Assembly (NCBI GenBank): GCA_023421245.1 | Contig: JAEZTV010000034.1 | Location: forward strand, 186,001-250,000 | From: Bacillota bacterium | Lineage (GTDB): Bacteria > Bacillota > Clostridia > Oscillospirales > Ruminococcaceae | Length of the DNA stretch: 64,000 bases | Direction: 5' to 3' | Part shown: in pieces, positions 44,205 through 51,457 of the stretch | How positions within the stretch are numbered: the stretch's first letter is position 1 | How the letters are laid out: the number at the start of each line of letters is the position of its first letter | The notes under the pieces: generated by a model | What the model saw: the letters and a program-made list of their open reading frames with translations, nothing else | Databases searched by the model: none | Told to the model about the DNA's origin: nothing | Program-made: the position numbers and the translations under genes

Positions 44205-44520
44205 TACCCATCACAAGGCGGCCAACGCGTAAGCGGTGGATCGCTGAGCATAAAGCGTATAATAGCCTCGCACGGATATTATACCATAAACAGATTGCAA
44301 AACGACTAATGTCGTTTTGCAGAGGACATAGTCCTTGCAAATGCTGATTTCATCAGCATTTGCAGTTTATGGTGTAACATGGCCACACTCGTATTTTGCT
44401 ATGCAAAATTCTCACACTCGGCTTTGCCGAGTTCATTCAAAGCAAAGCTTTGAATGTGGTTGTGGACATATTATACCATGAACACAACGTATGAGTGGTA
44501 TAATGGCCCATCGTCGTAGG
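44205..44520. repeat. Intergenic hairpin-array element, locus C (DUF2752-glyA gap)
   Basis: The first part (44207-44266) matches 1257-1316 of locus A. Then follows the multibranched unit of locus B: outer stem 44279-44291 with 44365-44377 encloses 44296-44306/44311-44321, 44323-44327/44331-44335 and 44337-44348/44352-44363. Further hairpins are 44391-44399/44403-44411 (one mismatch), 44416-44422/44426-44432 and 44434-44443/44447-44456. Loop changes against locus B (GAT to TAT, TCC to TTT, TAT to AAA) leave almost all pairing intact, and two G-T pairs of locus B are Watson-Crick here. Confidence 0.8.
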
Positions 44521-44613
44521 CGGGGCATAAAAATAAAGCTGTTTTTTATCCGCCCCCACGCACCTGCCGTTGATTTATTATATCAAAAGCAGGGTTTTTG
44601 TAAAAGAGCGTTC

Positions 44614-44641
44614 TTGCATTAGGCGCAAAATAGGGTATAAT
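44614..44641 (+). promoter_or_regulatory. Promoter of glyA
   Basis: TTGCAT (44614-44619), 16 bases, TATAAT (44636-44641). The start of transcription would lie near 44648, giving a leader of about 190 bases before the glyA ATG. Confidence 0.65.
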
Positions 44642-44838
44642 ATCCGTATTACGAATATATGCGGGTTATTCTTATGCCCGCACTTGGCAACGGGCAATTA
44701 TATAGTCTGTACCAACGTAACTTTGCAAGTAAGGTGTCGCCGAAACGTGCAGTTTCTTCGATACCCTATTATATACATACCAGAACACGCGGTTGTTTTG
44801 AGTATTGTTACTATCAACGTTTGAAAGGGCGGAACAGG

Positions 44839-46092
44839 ATGTTTAACAATCTTCTGGATACCATTGGTTTTGTAGGTGAAAGCGACAAAGAGGTTAGTGA
44901 CGCGATGCAGCTTGAGCTGGAACGTCAACAGCGCAATATCGAATTGATTGCCTCGGAAAATATCGTCTCCCCCGCTGTTATGGCGGCAATGGGAAGCGTA
45001 CTAACCAATAAATACGCCGAGGGCTACCCGGCAAAGCGCTACTATGGCGGATGCCAGTGCGTTGATATAGTTGAGAACATCGCGCGCGATCGTGCTAAAA
45101 AGCTGTTTGGTGCAGAGCATGCGAACGTTCAGCCGCACTCCGGTGCGCAGGCGAATATCGCTGTGTATTTTGCGCTGCTCAACCCCGGCGATACGGTATT
45201 GGGAATGAGCCTTGCACATGGCGGACACCTAACCCATGGCTCGCCTGTAAACATGTCGGGTAAATATTTTAACTTTATACCCTATACAGTAGACGACGAT
45301 ACCCATCGTATCAACTACGATAAAGTTGAGGCTCTTGCGACCGAGCACAAGCCCAAGATGATTGTAGCAGGTGCAAGTGCTTACCCCAGAGTAATTGGTT
45401 TTGAACGTCTTTCTGAGATTGCCAAAAAAGTCGGCGCTTATTTTATGGTTGATATGGCACATATCGCAGGGCTGGTCGCGGCCGGTGTACACCCCTCCCC
45501 CGTTCCTTATGCCGATGTTGTTACAACTACTACGCATAAGACACTGCGCGGCCCGCGCGGCGGATTGATTCTTTGCAAAGAGGAATATGCCAAAGCAATT
45601 GATAAGGCGATCTTTCCCGGTACACAGGGCGGACCGTTGATGCATGTCATCGCCGCGAAGGCGGTTTGTCTGGGTGAAGCACTTGAAGACGGATTTAAAG
45701 CATATCAGCAGAAGGTTGCAAGCAACGCCAATGTACTTGCCGGGGCGCTGGTCAAACAAGGCTTTGATCTGGTTTCCGGCGGCACCGATAACCACTTGAT
45801 GCTCGTTGATCTGCAAAAAGCGGGAATTACGGGCAAGGAGCTTGAACACCGCTTGGATGAGGTTTATATCACAGTGAACAAGAACGCCATCCCCAATGAC
45901 CCGCAAAGCCCGTTTATTACAAGCGGTATCCGCATCGGCACGCCTGCTGTAACCACCCGTGGCTTTGGCGCACCCGAGATGGAGCAGATTGCCCGATTCA
46001 TCTGCCTTGCCGCCACTGATTTTGAAGCAAAAGCAGACGAAATTCGCGAGGGTGTCAACGAGCTGTGCTCGAAATTCCCGCTGTACCAGTAA
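44839..46092 (+). CDS. glyA: Serine hydroxymethyltransferase
   Basis: Interconverts serine and glycine with tetrahydrofolate, the main source of one-carbon units. 417 residues. IELIASENIVSPAVM opens the fold, YYGGCQCVD follows, and the PLP lysine is Lys234 in TTTTHKTLRGPRGG. The C-terminal TSGIRIGTPAVTTRGFG is conserved. Start ATG at 44839 after AAAGGGCGG. The frame is open to 44659 but that part has no family similarity and covers the leader. A terminator follows directly, so the gene is monocistronic. Confidence 0.97.
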   Translation: MFNNLLDTIGFVGESDKEVSDAMQLELERQQRNIELIASENIVSPAVMAAMGSVLTNKYAEGYPAKRYYGGCQCVDIVENIARDRAKKLFGAEHANVQPHSGAQANIAVYFALLNPGDTVLGMSLAHGGHLTHGSPVNMSGKYFNFIPYTVDDDTHRINYDKVEALATEHKPKMIVAGASAYPRVIGFERLSEIAKKVGAYFMVDMAHIAGLVAAGVHPSPVPYADVVTTTTHKTLRGPRGGLILCKEEYAKAIDKAIFPGTQGGPLMHVIAAKAVCLGEALEDGFKAYQQKVASNANVLAGALVKQGFDLVSGGTDNHLMLVDLQKAGITGKELEHRLDEVYITVNKNAIPNDPQSPFITSGIRIGTPAVTTRGFGAPEMEQIARFICLAATDFEAKADEIREGVNELCSKFPLYQ

Positions 46093-46104
46093 GTACAATT
46101 GCAT

Positions 46105-46140
46105 CCCGCCCTGTTCCATTACTGAATAGGGCGGGCTTTG
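46105..46140 (+). terminator. Terminator of glyA
   Basis: A 12-bp stem (46105-46116 with 46124-46135, one G-T pair) and 7-base loop, followed by CTTTGTTT, 12 bases past the glyA stop. Confidence 0.85.
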
Positions 46141-46209
46141 TTTGTACGCACAGGTTCACCGGGCGTCCCGAATTTATTACTTATGCAACAGCTTACTTAA
46201 CGAATTCAG

Positions 46210-46238
46210 TTGTACGGCAAGAACATATGTGCTAAAAT
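46210..46238 (+). promoter_or_regulatory. Promoter of rarA
   Basis: TTGTAC (46210-46215), 17 bases, TAAAAT (46233-46238) preceded by TGC, an extended -10. It is 50 bases upstream of the rarA ATG. Confidence 0.75.
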
Positions 46239-46288
46239 GATAGCAATATTACTCTTTCATTTCCACCAGATACAGGAGGGCTTTATTG

Positions 46289-47575
46289 ATGTCTGCACCG
46301 CTTGCGGATCAGATCCGCCCCGAAACCATTAACGACGTTGTCGGTCAACAGCACCTGTTAGGCGAGGGCCGGGTGCTCCGTAAGATAATAGAAACAAGGC
46401 AGATTCCAAACCTCATCTTTTACGGGCCGTCCGGCGTGGGCAAGACCACCGTCGCGCGCATCCTTGCACAGGTGGCGGGCAAACGTCTGCACAAGCTCAA
46501 CGGCACGAGCGCCTCGGTATCCGACATCAAGCAGATTGTTGCCGAACTTGAAACCTTTGCGGGAACAAACGGCGTACTGCTTTATCTGGACGAGATTCAA
46601 TACCTGAACAAAAAACAGCAGCAGTCGCTGTTGGAATATATTGAAAACGGACGTATTACACTGATTGCCTCCACAACAGAAAACCCGTATTTCTATGTTT
46701 ATGGGGCAATTTTAAGCCGCTGTACCGTTATGGAATTCAAACCGGTTTCTTCTGATGATGTTATGCAGGCGGTCACGCGCGCGTTTGACTTGCTTGCAAA
46801 GCAGCGCAGCGAAAAGTATCAGCTCGCGTCTGGCGTTGCAAAAGCAATTGCCGAAACGTGCGGCGGCGACGTGCGTAAGGCCATTAACGCGGTGGAGCTG
46901 CTTGCGCTCACCGCGCCGTTTGAAGGTGAAACCAGAACCGTCTCGCTGGAAGCGGTAACGGAGATTACAAACAAAAGCGCCACCCGGTATGACCGTGACG
47001 GCGATTCGCACTACGATATCCTTTCCGCGTTTCAGAAATCCATCCGCGGTTCGGACGAGAACGCCGCATTGCATTACCTTGCACGGCTGCTCGAGGCAGG
47101 CGACATCATCTCGCCCTGCCGCCGCCTTCTTGTAACCGCCTGCGAGGATATTGGGCTTGCTTATCCACAGGCCATTACCATTGTAAAAGCCTGTGTGGAC
47201 AGTGCTCACCAGCTGGGCCTGCCCGAGGCGCGTATTCCCCTTGCACAGGCGGTGATTGTGCTATGTACCGCCCCAAAATCGAACACGGCTATCTGCGCCA
47301 TTGATGCGGCGGCTGAGGATTTGCGCACCAAAAACACCGGTGATGTTCCGGTTCATCTCAAAGATACCCACTACAGCGGCGCGCAAAAACTTGGCCGCGG
47401 CCTTACCTATCAGTATCCACACAGCTTCAAAAACAACTATACCATACAGCAATATCTGCCTGACAACATTAAGAATGCTCGTTACTATACATTTGGCGAT
47501 AACAAAATAGAGCAAACCGCGAAGGCATTCCGTGACCGTCTGATTGCAGAAGACGAGAGCCGCGGCAAAGGATAA
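46289..47575 (+). CDS. rarA: Replication-associated recombination protein RarA (MgsA/WHIP)
   Basis: AAA+ ATPase of 428 residues acting at stalled replication forks. The Walker A GPSGVGKT is at 46-53 and the Walker B at LLYLDEIQ. The sensor region is IASTTENPYF and the C-terminal tetramerisation domain contains DILSAFQKSIRGSDENAALHYLARL, distinctive for RarA. ATG at 46289, eight bases after AGGAGGG; a TTG directly before it is possible. The alpha/beta hydrolase gene begins 21 bases downstream, so the two probably share a transcript. Confidence 0.95.
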   Translation: MSAPLADQIRPETINDVVGQQHLLGEGRVLRKIIETRQIPNLIFYGPSGVGKTTVARILAQVAGKRLHKLNGTSASVSDIKQIVAELETFAGTNGVLLYLDEIQYLNKKQQQSLLEYIENGRITLIASTTENPYFYVYGAILSRCTVMEFKPVSSDDVMQAVTRAFDLLAKQRSEKYQLASGVAKAIAETCGGDVRKAINAVELLALTAPFEGETRTVSLEAVTEITNKSATRYDRDGDSHYDILSAFQKSIRGSDENAALHYLARLLEAGDIISPCRRLLVTACEDIGLAYPQAITIVKACVDSAHQLGLPEARIPLAQAVIVLCTAPKSNTAICAIDAAAEDLRTKNTGDVPVHLKDTHYSGAQKLGRGLTYQYPHSFKNNYTIQQYLPDNIKNARYYTFGDNKIEQTAKAFRDRLIAEDESRGKG

Positions 47576-47596
47576 AACGGAGGTGACGGTATAACT

Positions 47597-48508
47597 TTGG
47601 CTTGTTCAATGATACTTATTGCTGGCATCGTCGTTTCAGCCGTGCTTTTAATCTGGGCAGTTTTAGCAATTATGTGTGTAAAGTTAATGTTCTTTACGCA
47701 AAAGCAATCTTATCAGGATTCAATTGATATTCTTGCGCAAAAGGACACGCTGTTTGACGAGTTAGCCCTAGAGCGCGTAGAGGTTATAGGTGTAAAGGAA
47801 GATCACTTAACAGGTTATTATGCAAGCCTGTTCCCCGCCACCCGCAAAGCGGTTGTGCTGGTGCACGGCATTCGTGCAAACCATATCATTGGGCTTCAGT
47901 ATGCGTCTTTGTTTATTTCGCGCGGCTATAATATCCTTGCCATCGACCAGCGCGCGCACGGCTTAAGCGGCGGCAAACGATGTACCTATGGTCAGCAGGA
48001 GAAACACGATCTGCTTGCCTGGATAACCCTGCTGCGCGAGCGTCTTGGCAAAGACTGTGAAATTGGCTTGTTTGGGCACTCTATGGGCGCCGCTACCGTG
48101 CTCTGCTACCCAGAGCTTGACCGCAATATCCACTTTATTGTGGCGGACTGTCCCTACGATCGATTTAAAACGTTTATGCTGCATCAGATGCGCCCGCTTG
48201 GCTTTGCCGCAAAGCCTGTTTACGCATTGGCGCGACTGATAACCCGCCTGTTTTTTCACTTTGACCCGAACAGCATCAATCCGGTGGAAGCCATCAGCAA
48301 TCAGGGTAAGGATATTCCCGTTTTGTTTTTTCACTCGATGGGTGACAAAGCAATTCCCTATCAATGCGCACAACGGATGTATAAAACAAGAAACAATCCA
48401 CGCGATCGGCTTTACATCCATAAAACCGCCGCGCATCCGGATGTCTATGCAGACGATAAAGAACAGTACCAAATAGTTTTAGATGAATTTATGACCGGTT
48501 TTAAATAA
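47597..48508 (+). CDS. Membrane-anchored alpha/beta hydrolase
   Basis: 303 residues. One N-terminal membrane helix (about 5-28) precedes an alpha/beta hydrolase domain. The oxyanion region is VHGIRAN, the nucleophile is Ser162 in GHSMGA, the acid lies in SMGDKAIP and the histidine in AAHPDVY. The layout resembles the YqkD-like serine hydrolases of Gram-positives; the substrate is unknown. Start TTG at 47597 is the only reasonable choice upstream of the helix, with GGAGGTGA 10 to 13 bases away, a long spacing. It is closed by a terminator. Confidence 0.87.
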   Translation: MACSMILIAGIVVSAVLLIWAVLAIMCVKLMFFTQKQSYQDSIDILAQKDTLFDELALERVEVIGVKEDHLTGYYASLFPATRKAVVLVHGIRANHIIGLQYASLFISRGYNILAIDQRAHGLSGGKRCTYGQQEKHDLLAWITLLRERLGKDCEIGLFGHSMGAATVLCYPELDRNIHFIVADCPYDRFKTFMLHQMRPLGFAAKPVYALARLITRLFFHFDPNSINPVEAISNQGKDIPVLFFHSMGDKAIPYQCAQRMYKTRNNPRDRLYIHKTAAHPDVYADDKEQYQIVLDEFMTGFK

Positions 48509-48517
48509 CAATAGCTT

Positions 48518-48550
48518 CGGCGCTTCCGCGATAAACGGAAGCGCCGTTTT
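48518..48550 (+). terminator. Terminator of the rarA-hydrolase unit
   Basis: An 11-bp GC-rich perfect stem (48518-48528 with 48536-48546) followed by TTTTG. It lies between converging genes and could also slow transcription from the minus strand. Confidence 0.87.
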
Positions 48551-48561
48551 GCTCGTTATAT

Positions 48562-49665
48562 CTATCGTTCGTTTGCCACTGCATACAAATTGATATCCCA
48601 CGCCGGAATATAGGGATGACGCCTTAGATAAAGCTTATAGGACGGATTTAACTGCTTGATAAGAAGCGGCAGATCAAACAGGTCCTCGTTGCGGTGATAC
48701 GCCGATACAATCAGCCTTGGCGCATGACGCAAAATCGTATCGGAGCAGCCAAGCAATGCGTTATGCTCCGCGCCCTCTACGTCGAGCTTGATGAGTGTTA
48801 CAGGGGCATCGCATTTCTTTAACACATTGTCCGCCGCCTCCGCCTGTATTGAAACATTGCGGGCTGCCGTCCGGTTGGACAACGCTGAGTTCCTCCCCGC
48901 GCGGGACGCAAAGCTAAGCATATCGCGCTTATTGTGCGCAAGAAGGTTGTAACACGTTACCTTCTCAAGCTCCTGTGGTGTCAGCTGAGCTTCAAGCTTT
49001 GCCCGGAGCTTGCGGTAGTTCTTAGCATCCGGCTCAAACGCTGTAATATGGTCAAATGCACCGCCGGTAAACGCGAGTAGCTCGCGGATGGTATCGCCGT
49101 CGTATGCGCCAAGATCAAGGTAATGCTCTTTCACATGTGGTTTAATTATCTGTGTATAGGCATCCCTTTTAGGAGTTGTGCACTCCTTCAGATAACCGAT
49201 TTTACCGCTTAACTTAAACTTAATCACGCTCATGAACACCTGCCGTGATGCATCATCCTCCAGCAGTTCGTATGCCTTACGAAAATCGCGCTCATGCACG
49301 CGATAAAACGCATCGTCAAACAGACCTTCGCCCGCGACCGGAATATCAGGTGCATATAGCTCATACTGCGTATCAAGCTCATGTAGCCTTTTCAGCATTT
49401 CATCATTGTGCACGGCAAAGCACACAACGATGATAAAATCGCGGTGCTGTTGCTGAACCTCCGCGAGCCGCTGAACACGAAATCCGGCAAACGAATGGCC
49501 CCGCACGTATTCGTCACTTGCGAAGACTCCCCCAACGCGTATTCCTTTTTGTTTGCATACCCGCAGCACCTGCTCTGCGCCGTTACCCATCCCATACAGC
49601 AGCACGGGTTTGTCGGTTTCGTGCAACGCCTGCCATACGGTGCGAGGTTGTGTAATCAAATTCAA
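48562..49665 (-). CDS. FkbM-family methyltransferase with N-terminal Rossmann-like domain
   Basis: 367 residues. An N-terminal segment of about 120 residues (LLYGMGNGAEQVLRVCKQKGI) looks like a nucleotide-binding Rossmann half. From about residue 180 the FkbM methyltransferase has YLDLGAYDGDTIRELL as SAM motif I, AFEPDAKNY and LIKLDVEGAEHNAL. Members usually O-methylate sugars or surface polymers; no glycan cluster is beside it, so the target is unknown. The start is the TTG at 49665 after AAAGGAT. It stands alone between converging and parallel neighbours. Confidence 0.87.
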   Translation of the reverse strand: MNLITQPRTVWQALHETDKPVLLYGMGNGAEQVLRVCKQKGIRVGGVFASDEYVRGHSFAGFRVQRLAEVQQQHRDFIIVVCFAVHNDEMLKRLHELDTQYELYAPDIPVAGEGLFDDAFYRVHERDFRKAYELLEDDASRQVFMSVIKFKLSGKIGYLKECTTPKRDAYTQIIKPHVKEHYLDLGAYDGDTIRELLAFTGGAFDHITAFEPDAKNYRKLRAKLEAQLTPQELEKVTCYNLLAHNKRDMLSFASRAGRNSALSNRTAARNVSIQAEAADNVLKKCDAPVTLIKLDVEGAEHNALLGCSDTILRHAPRLIVSAYHRNEDLFDLPLLIKQLNPSYKLYLRRHPYIPAWDINLYAVANER

Positions 49666-49768
49666 TTATTCCAAATCCTTTTGAGTCCTGCTTTACATTT
49701 CAATAGACGGCACGCCCATTATTCGATGTACTATCCATTATACGAAAAAACGACCTGTTTGCAAACCT

Positions 49769-50788
49769 TTAGAACGAATTTCTCTGTGCTCTTACCGTGT
49801 GGACAATAACCGTTATGATATCAAGCAAAAAGGCAAAAACAATAAATAAATAGAAGAAGTTCATAAACCCATTCCAAAACACCGACAGGTTAATTCCTTC
49901 CGGTATTACCCCTACCGCTGCAAGATCTGTTACCAAATTATGATTCCATAGTTTTGAGGAGCTTAAAATCGGAACTGAAATTGACAACGCCGCTATATCT
50001 AAAAGCAAGGTAATCAAAGAGAACGAAACGGTATATTGGCCGATGACAAGCTTTGCGATCTCTCGCATAACCCCTAAAACAAAGCAGATATTAAACCAGA
50101 TGACCACCGTTTTTAAGTATTCAAGGTTGAAAATCGGTACAACATGCAGGGAATCGGTATAGACAATGGCACCCATCAACCACGGCGCTGCATTAAACAA
50201 GAGTATCACAAGCACAGTAAACACCATCCCTGCAATAGGGTCCGATTTCGAAATGCCCTTCACCGCTTCCGGCAATTCCGGCAGCATATTGGGGTACCAG
50301 TTCTCCGGCGGCTTATTGTTCTTTCTATTAAAATAATCAGAAATAACAAATCCTATTGTCGTAAAGGCAAATGCCTGAAGAAGTGCAATATAGGTGTTAA
50401 ACAGATACCCGCCAATCATGGATAATGGATTTTCCTGCGGGGAAATAAACGCCATAATTACATGCGCTATTGTCATACCAAACGCTACGGATACAAGCAC
50501 CACTAGAATAATTGTCCGATATGTTTCATAAAGCTCGGGGCCTATAAGATATCGGTTGCCTCCGGTATATTGTGCTGCAAGCTTTTCCGGCGCTCCAAGC
50601 TGCATAAGCACATCATCAATCTCTTTGCTGGTAAAATTACCGTCTGGGTGACGTTCGGCAAGCATATCATCAATAAGTCCGCGTAGCTCTTGCTTGATGT
50701 CCTCACGCTGTGAATAGGGCAGCCGCTTTGAAACCGCATAGATGTAGCGGTTGGTTATCTGCTGTGCATATCCTTCACTTGCTATCAT
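49769..50788 (-). CDS. HAAS-domain membrane protein paired with PadR
   Basis: 339 residues. The N-terminal 75 residues (YIYAVSKRLPYSQREDIKQELRGLIDDM) match the HAAS/permease-prefix helical domain, known as a signalling module next to PadR regulators. Five to six membrane segments follow (about 92-115, 125-150, 186-206, 228-250, 256-276, 310-333). Function of the membrane part is unknown. ATG at 50788 lies 14 bases inside the end of the padR gene, preceded by GGGGAG, so translation is coupled. Confidence 0.87.
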   Translation of the reverse strand: MIASEGYAQQITNRYIYAVSKRLPYSQREDIKQELRGLIDDMLAERHPDGNFTSKEIDDVLMQLGAPEKLAAQYTGGNRYLIGPELYETYRTIILVVLVSVAFGMTIAHVIMAFISPQENPLSMIGGYLFNTYIALLQAFAFTTIGFVISDYFNRKNNKPPENWYPNMLPELPEAVKGISKSDPIAGMVFTVLVILLFNAAPWLMGAIVYTDSLHVVPIFNLEYLKTVVIWFNICFVLGVMREIAKLVIGQYTVSFSLITLLLDIAALSISVPILSSSKLWNHNLVTDLAAVGVIPEGINLSVFWNGFMNFFYLFIVFAFLLDIITVIVHTVRAQRNSF

Positions 50789-51131
50789 TGCTGTTCTCCC
50801 CTTCTGTAAACAGTTGATTCATACCATCGTTAAGCTGCTCCCAGCTCTTGCGCAGTTTCTGGTAGACCTCGGTGCCATAGTCATTGCGGGAGTAATACTT
50901 GCGGGGCTTTGCTCCCGTAGTCTCCCATTCGCTGCTCAGTAGCCCCTGTGCTTCAAGCCGCCGCAAAAGCGGATATAATGTTCCCGCATCAACATCAATA
51001 CCCTTTTTACACAGCTGTTGCACCAACACGTAGCCGTACTTAGGGGACGCCAGTTGACTTAACACGGTAAGCACCAGCGTTCCGCGCCGAAGCTCCAGCA
51101 ACAGGGATGCTAATATATCTTTTTCTCCCAC
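50775..51131 (-). CDS. PadR-family transcriptional regulator
   Basis: 118 residues of winged helix protein. LRRGTLVLTVLSQLASPKYGYVLVQQL and the wing VDAGTLYPLLRRLEAQGLLSSEW are typical, and KPRKYYSRNDYG completes the signature. The C-terminal helix is short (PadR-s1 type). Start GTG at 51131 behind GGAGGTG. It is probably the repressor of itself and of the HAAS membrane gene coupled downstream, since a dyad overlaps its promoter. The ligand is unknown. Confidence 0.93.
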   Translation of the reverse strand: MGEKDILASLLLELRRGTLVLTVLSQLASPKYGYVLVQQLCKKGIDVDAGTLYPLLRRLEAQGLLSSEWETTGAKPRKYYSRNDYGTEVYQKLRKSWEQLNDGMNQLFTEGENSNDSK

Positions 51132-51149
51132 GACTTCACCTCCGAATTT

Positions 51150-51179
51150 ATTATACTGTATACCACACACTATTGTCAA
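51150..51179 (-). promoter_or_regulatory. Promoter and probable operator of padR
   Basis: Minus strand TTGACA (51179-51174), 18 bases, TATAAT (51155-51150). A perfect dyad TATAC-T-GTATA at 51152-51162 overlaps the -10, a position suited to autorepression by PadR; this is inferred. Confidence 0.72.
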
Positions 51180-51351
51180 TAATATATTATACTTATTTCT
51201 TTATCATTATCTAATTACCTCTGCCAATATAATGATATCTCATTTGTCCCCACTTGCTTTACACCTATGACATCATGGTTCTGCATTGTGAATATAGAGC
51301 TTTTGCAGTTTGGGCGCAAAGCTTTTTACTGCAGCGCCGCAAAACGGAGAG

Positions 51352-51397
51352 TGAAAAGATAGACAAAGTCTATCTTTTCAGCTAAAAATAGTATAAT
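51352..51397 (+). promoter_or_regulatory. Dyad and -10 element upstream of GH94 gene
   Basis: A perfect 13-bp inverted repeat (51352-51364 with 51368-51380, loop AAA) is followed by TATAAT at 51392-51397. The -35 position falls inside the right arm and matches consensus poorly. This suggests an operator or activator site; no T-run follows the dyad, which argues against a terminator. Confidence 0.55.
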
Positions 51398-51457
51398 ATA
51401 TAGGTGGACCCGTATGATAAGGCGTAAACAATAACTGACAAAAGTGAGGACATGGTG

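Noticed and set aside
44839..44930. ZTP, THF or glycine riboswitch upstream of or at glyA
   Set aside because: The conserved cores of these aptamers are not present in the 44648-44838 leader or at the start of the gene.
45229..46119. 296-codon minus-strand open frame opposite glyA
   Set aside because: Lies fully against conserved glyA sequence and crosses the glyA terminator; no protein motifs.
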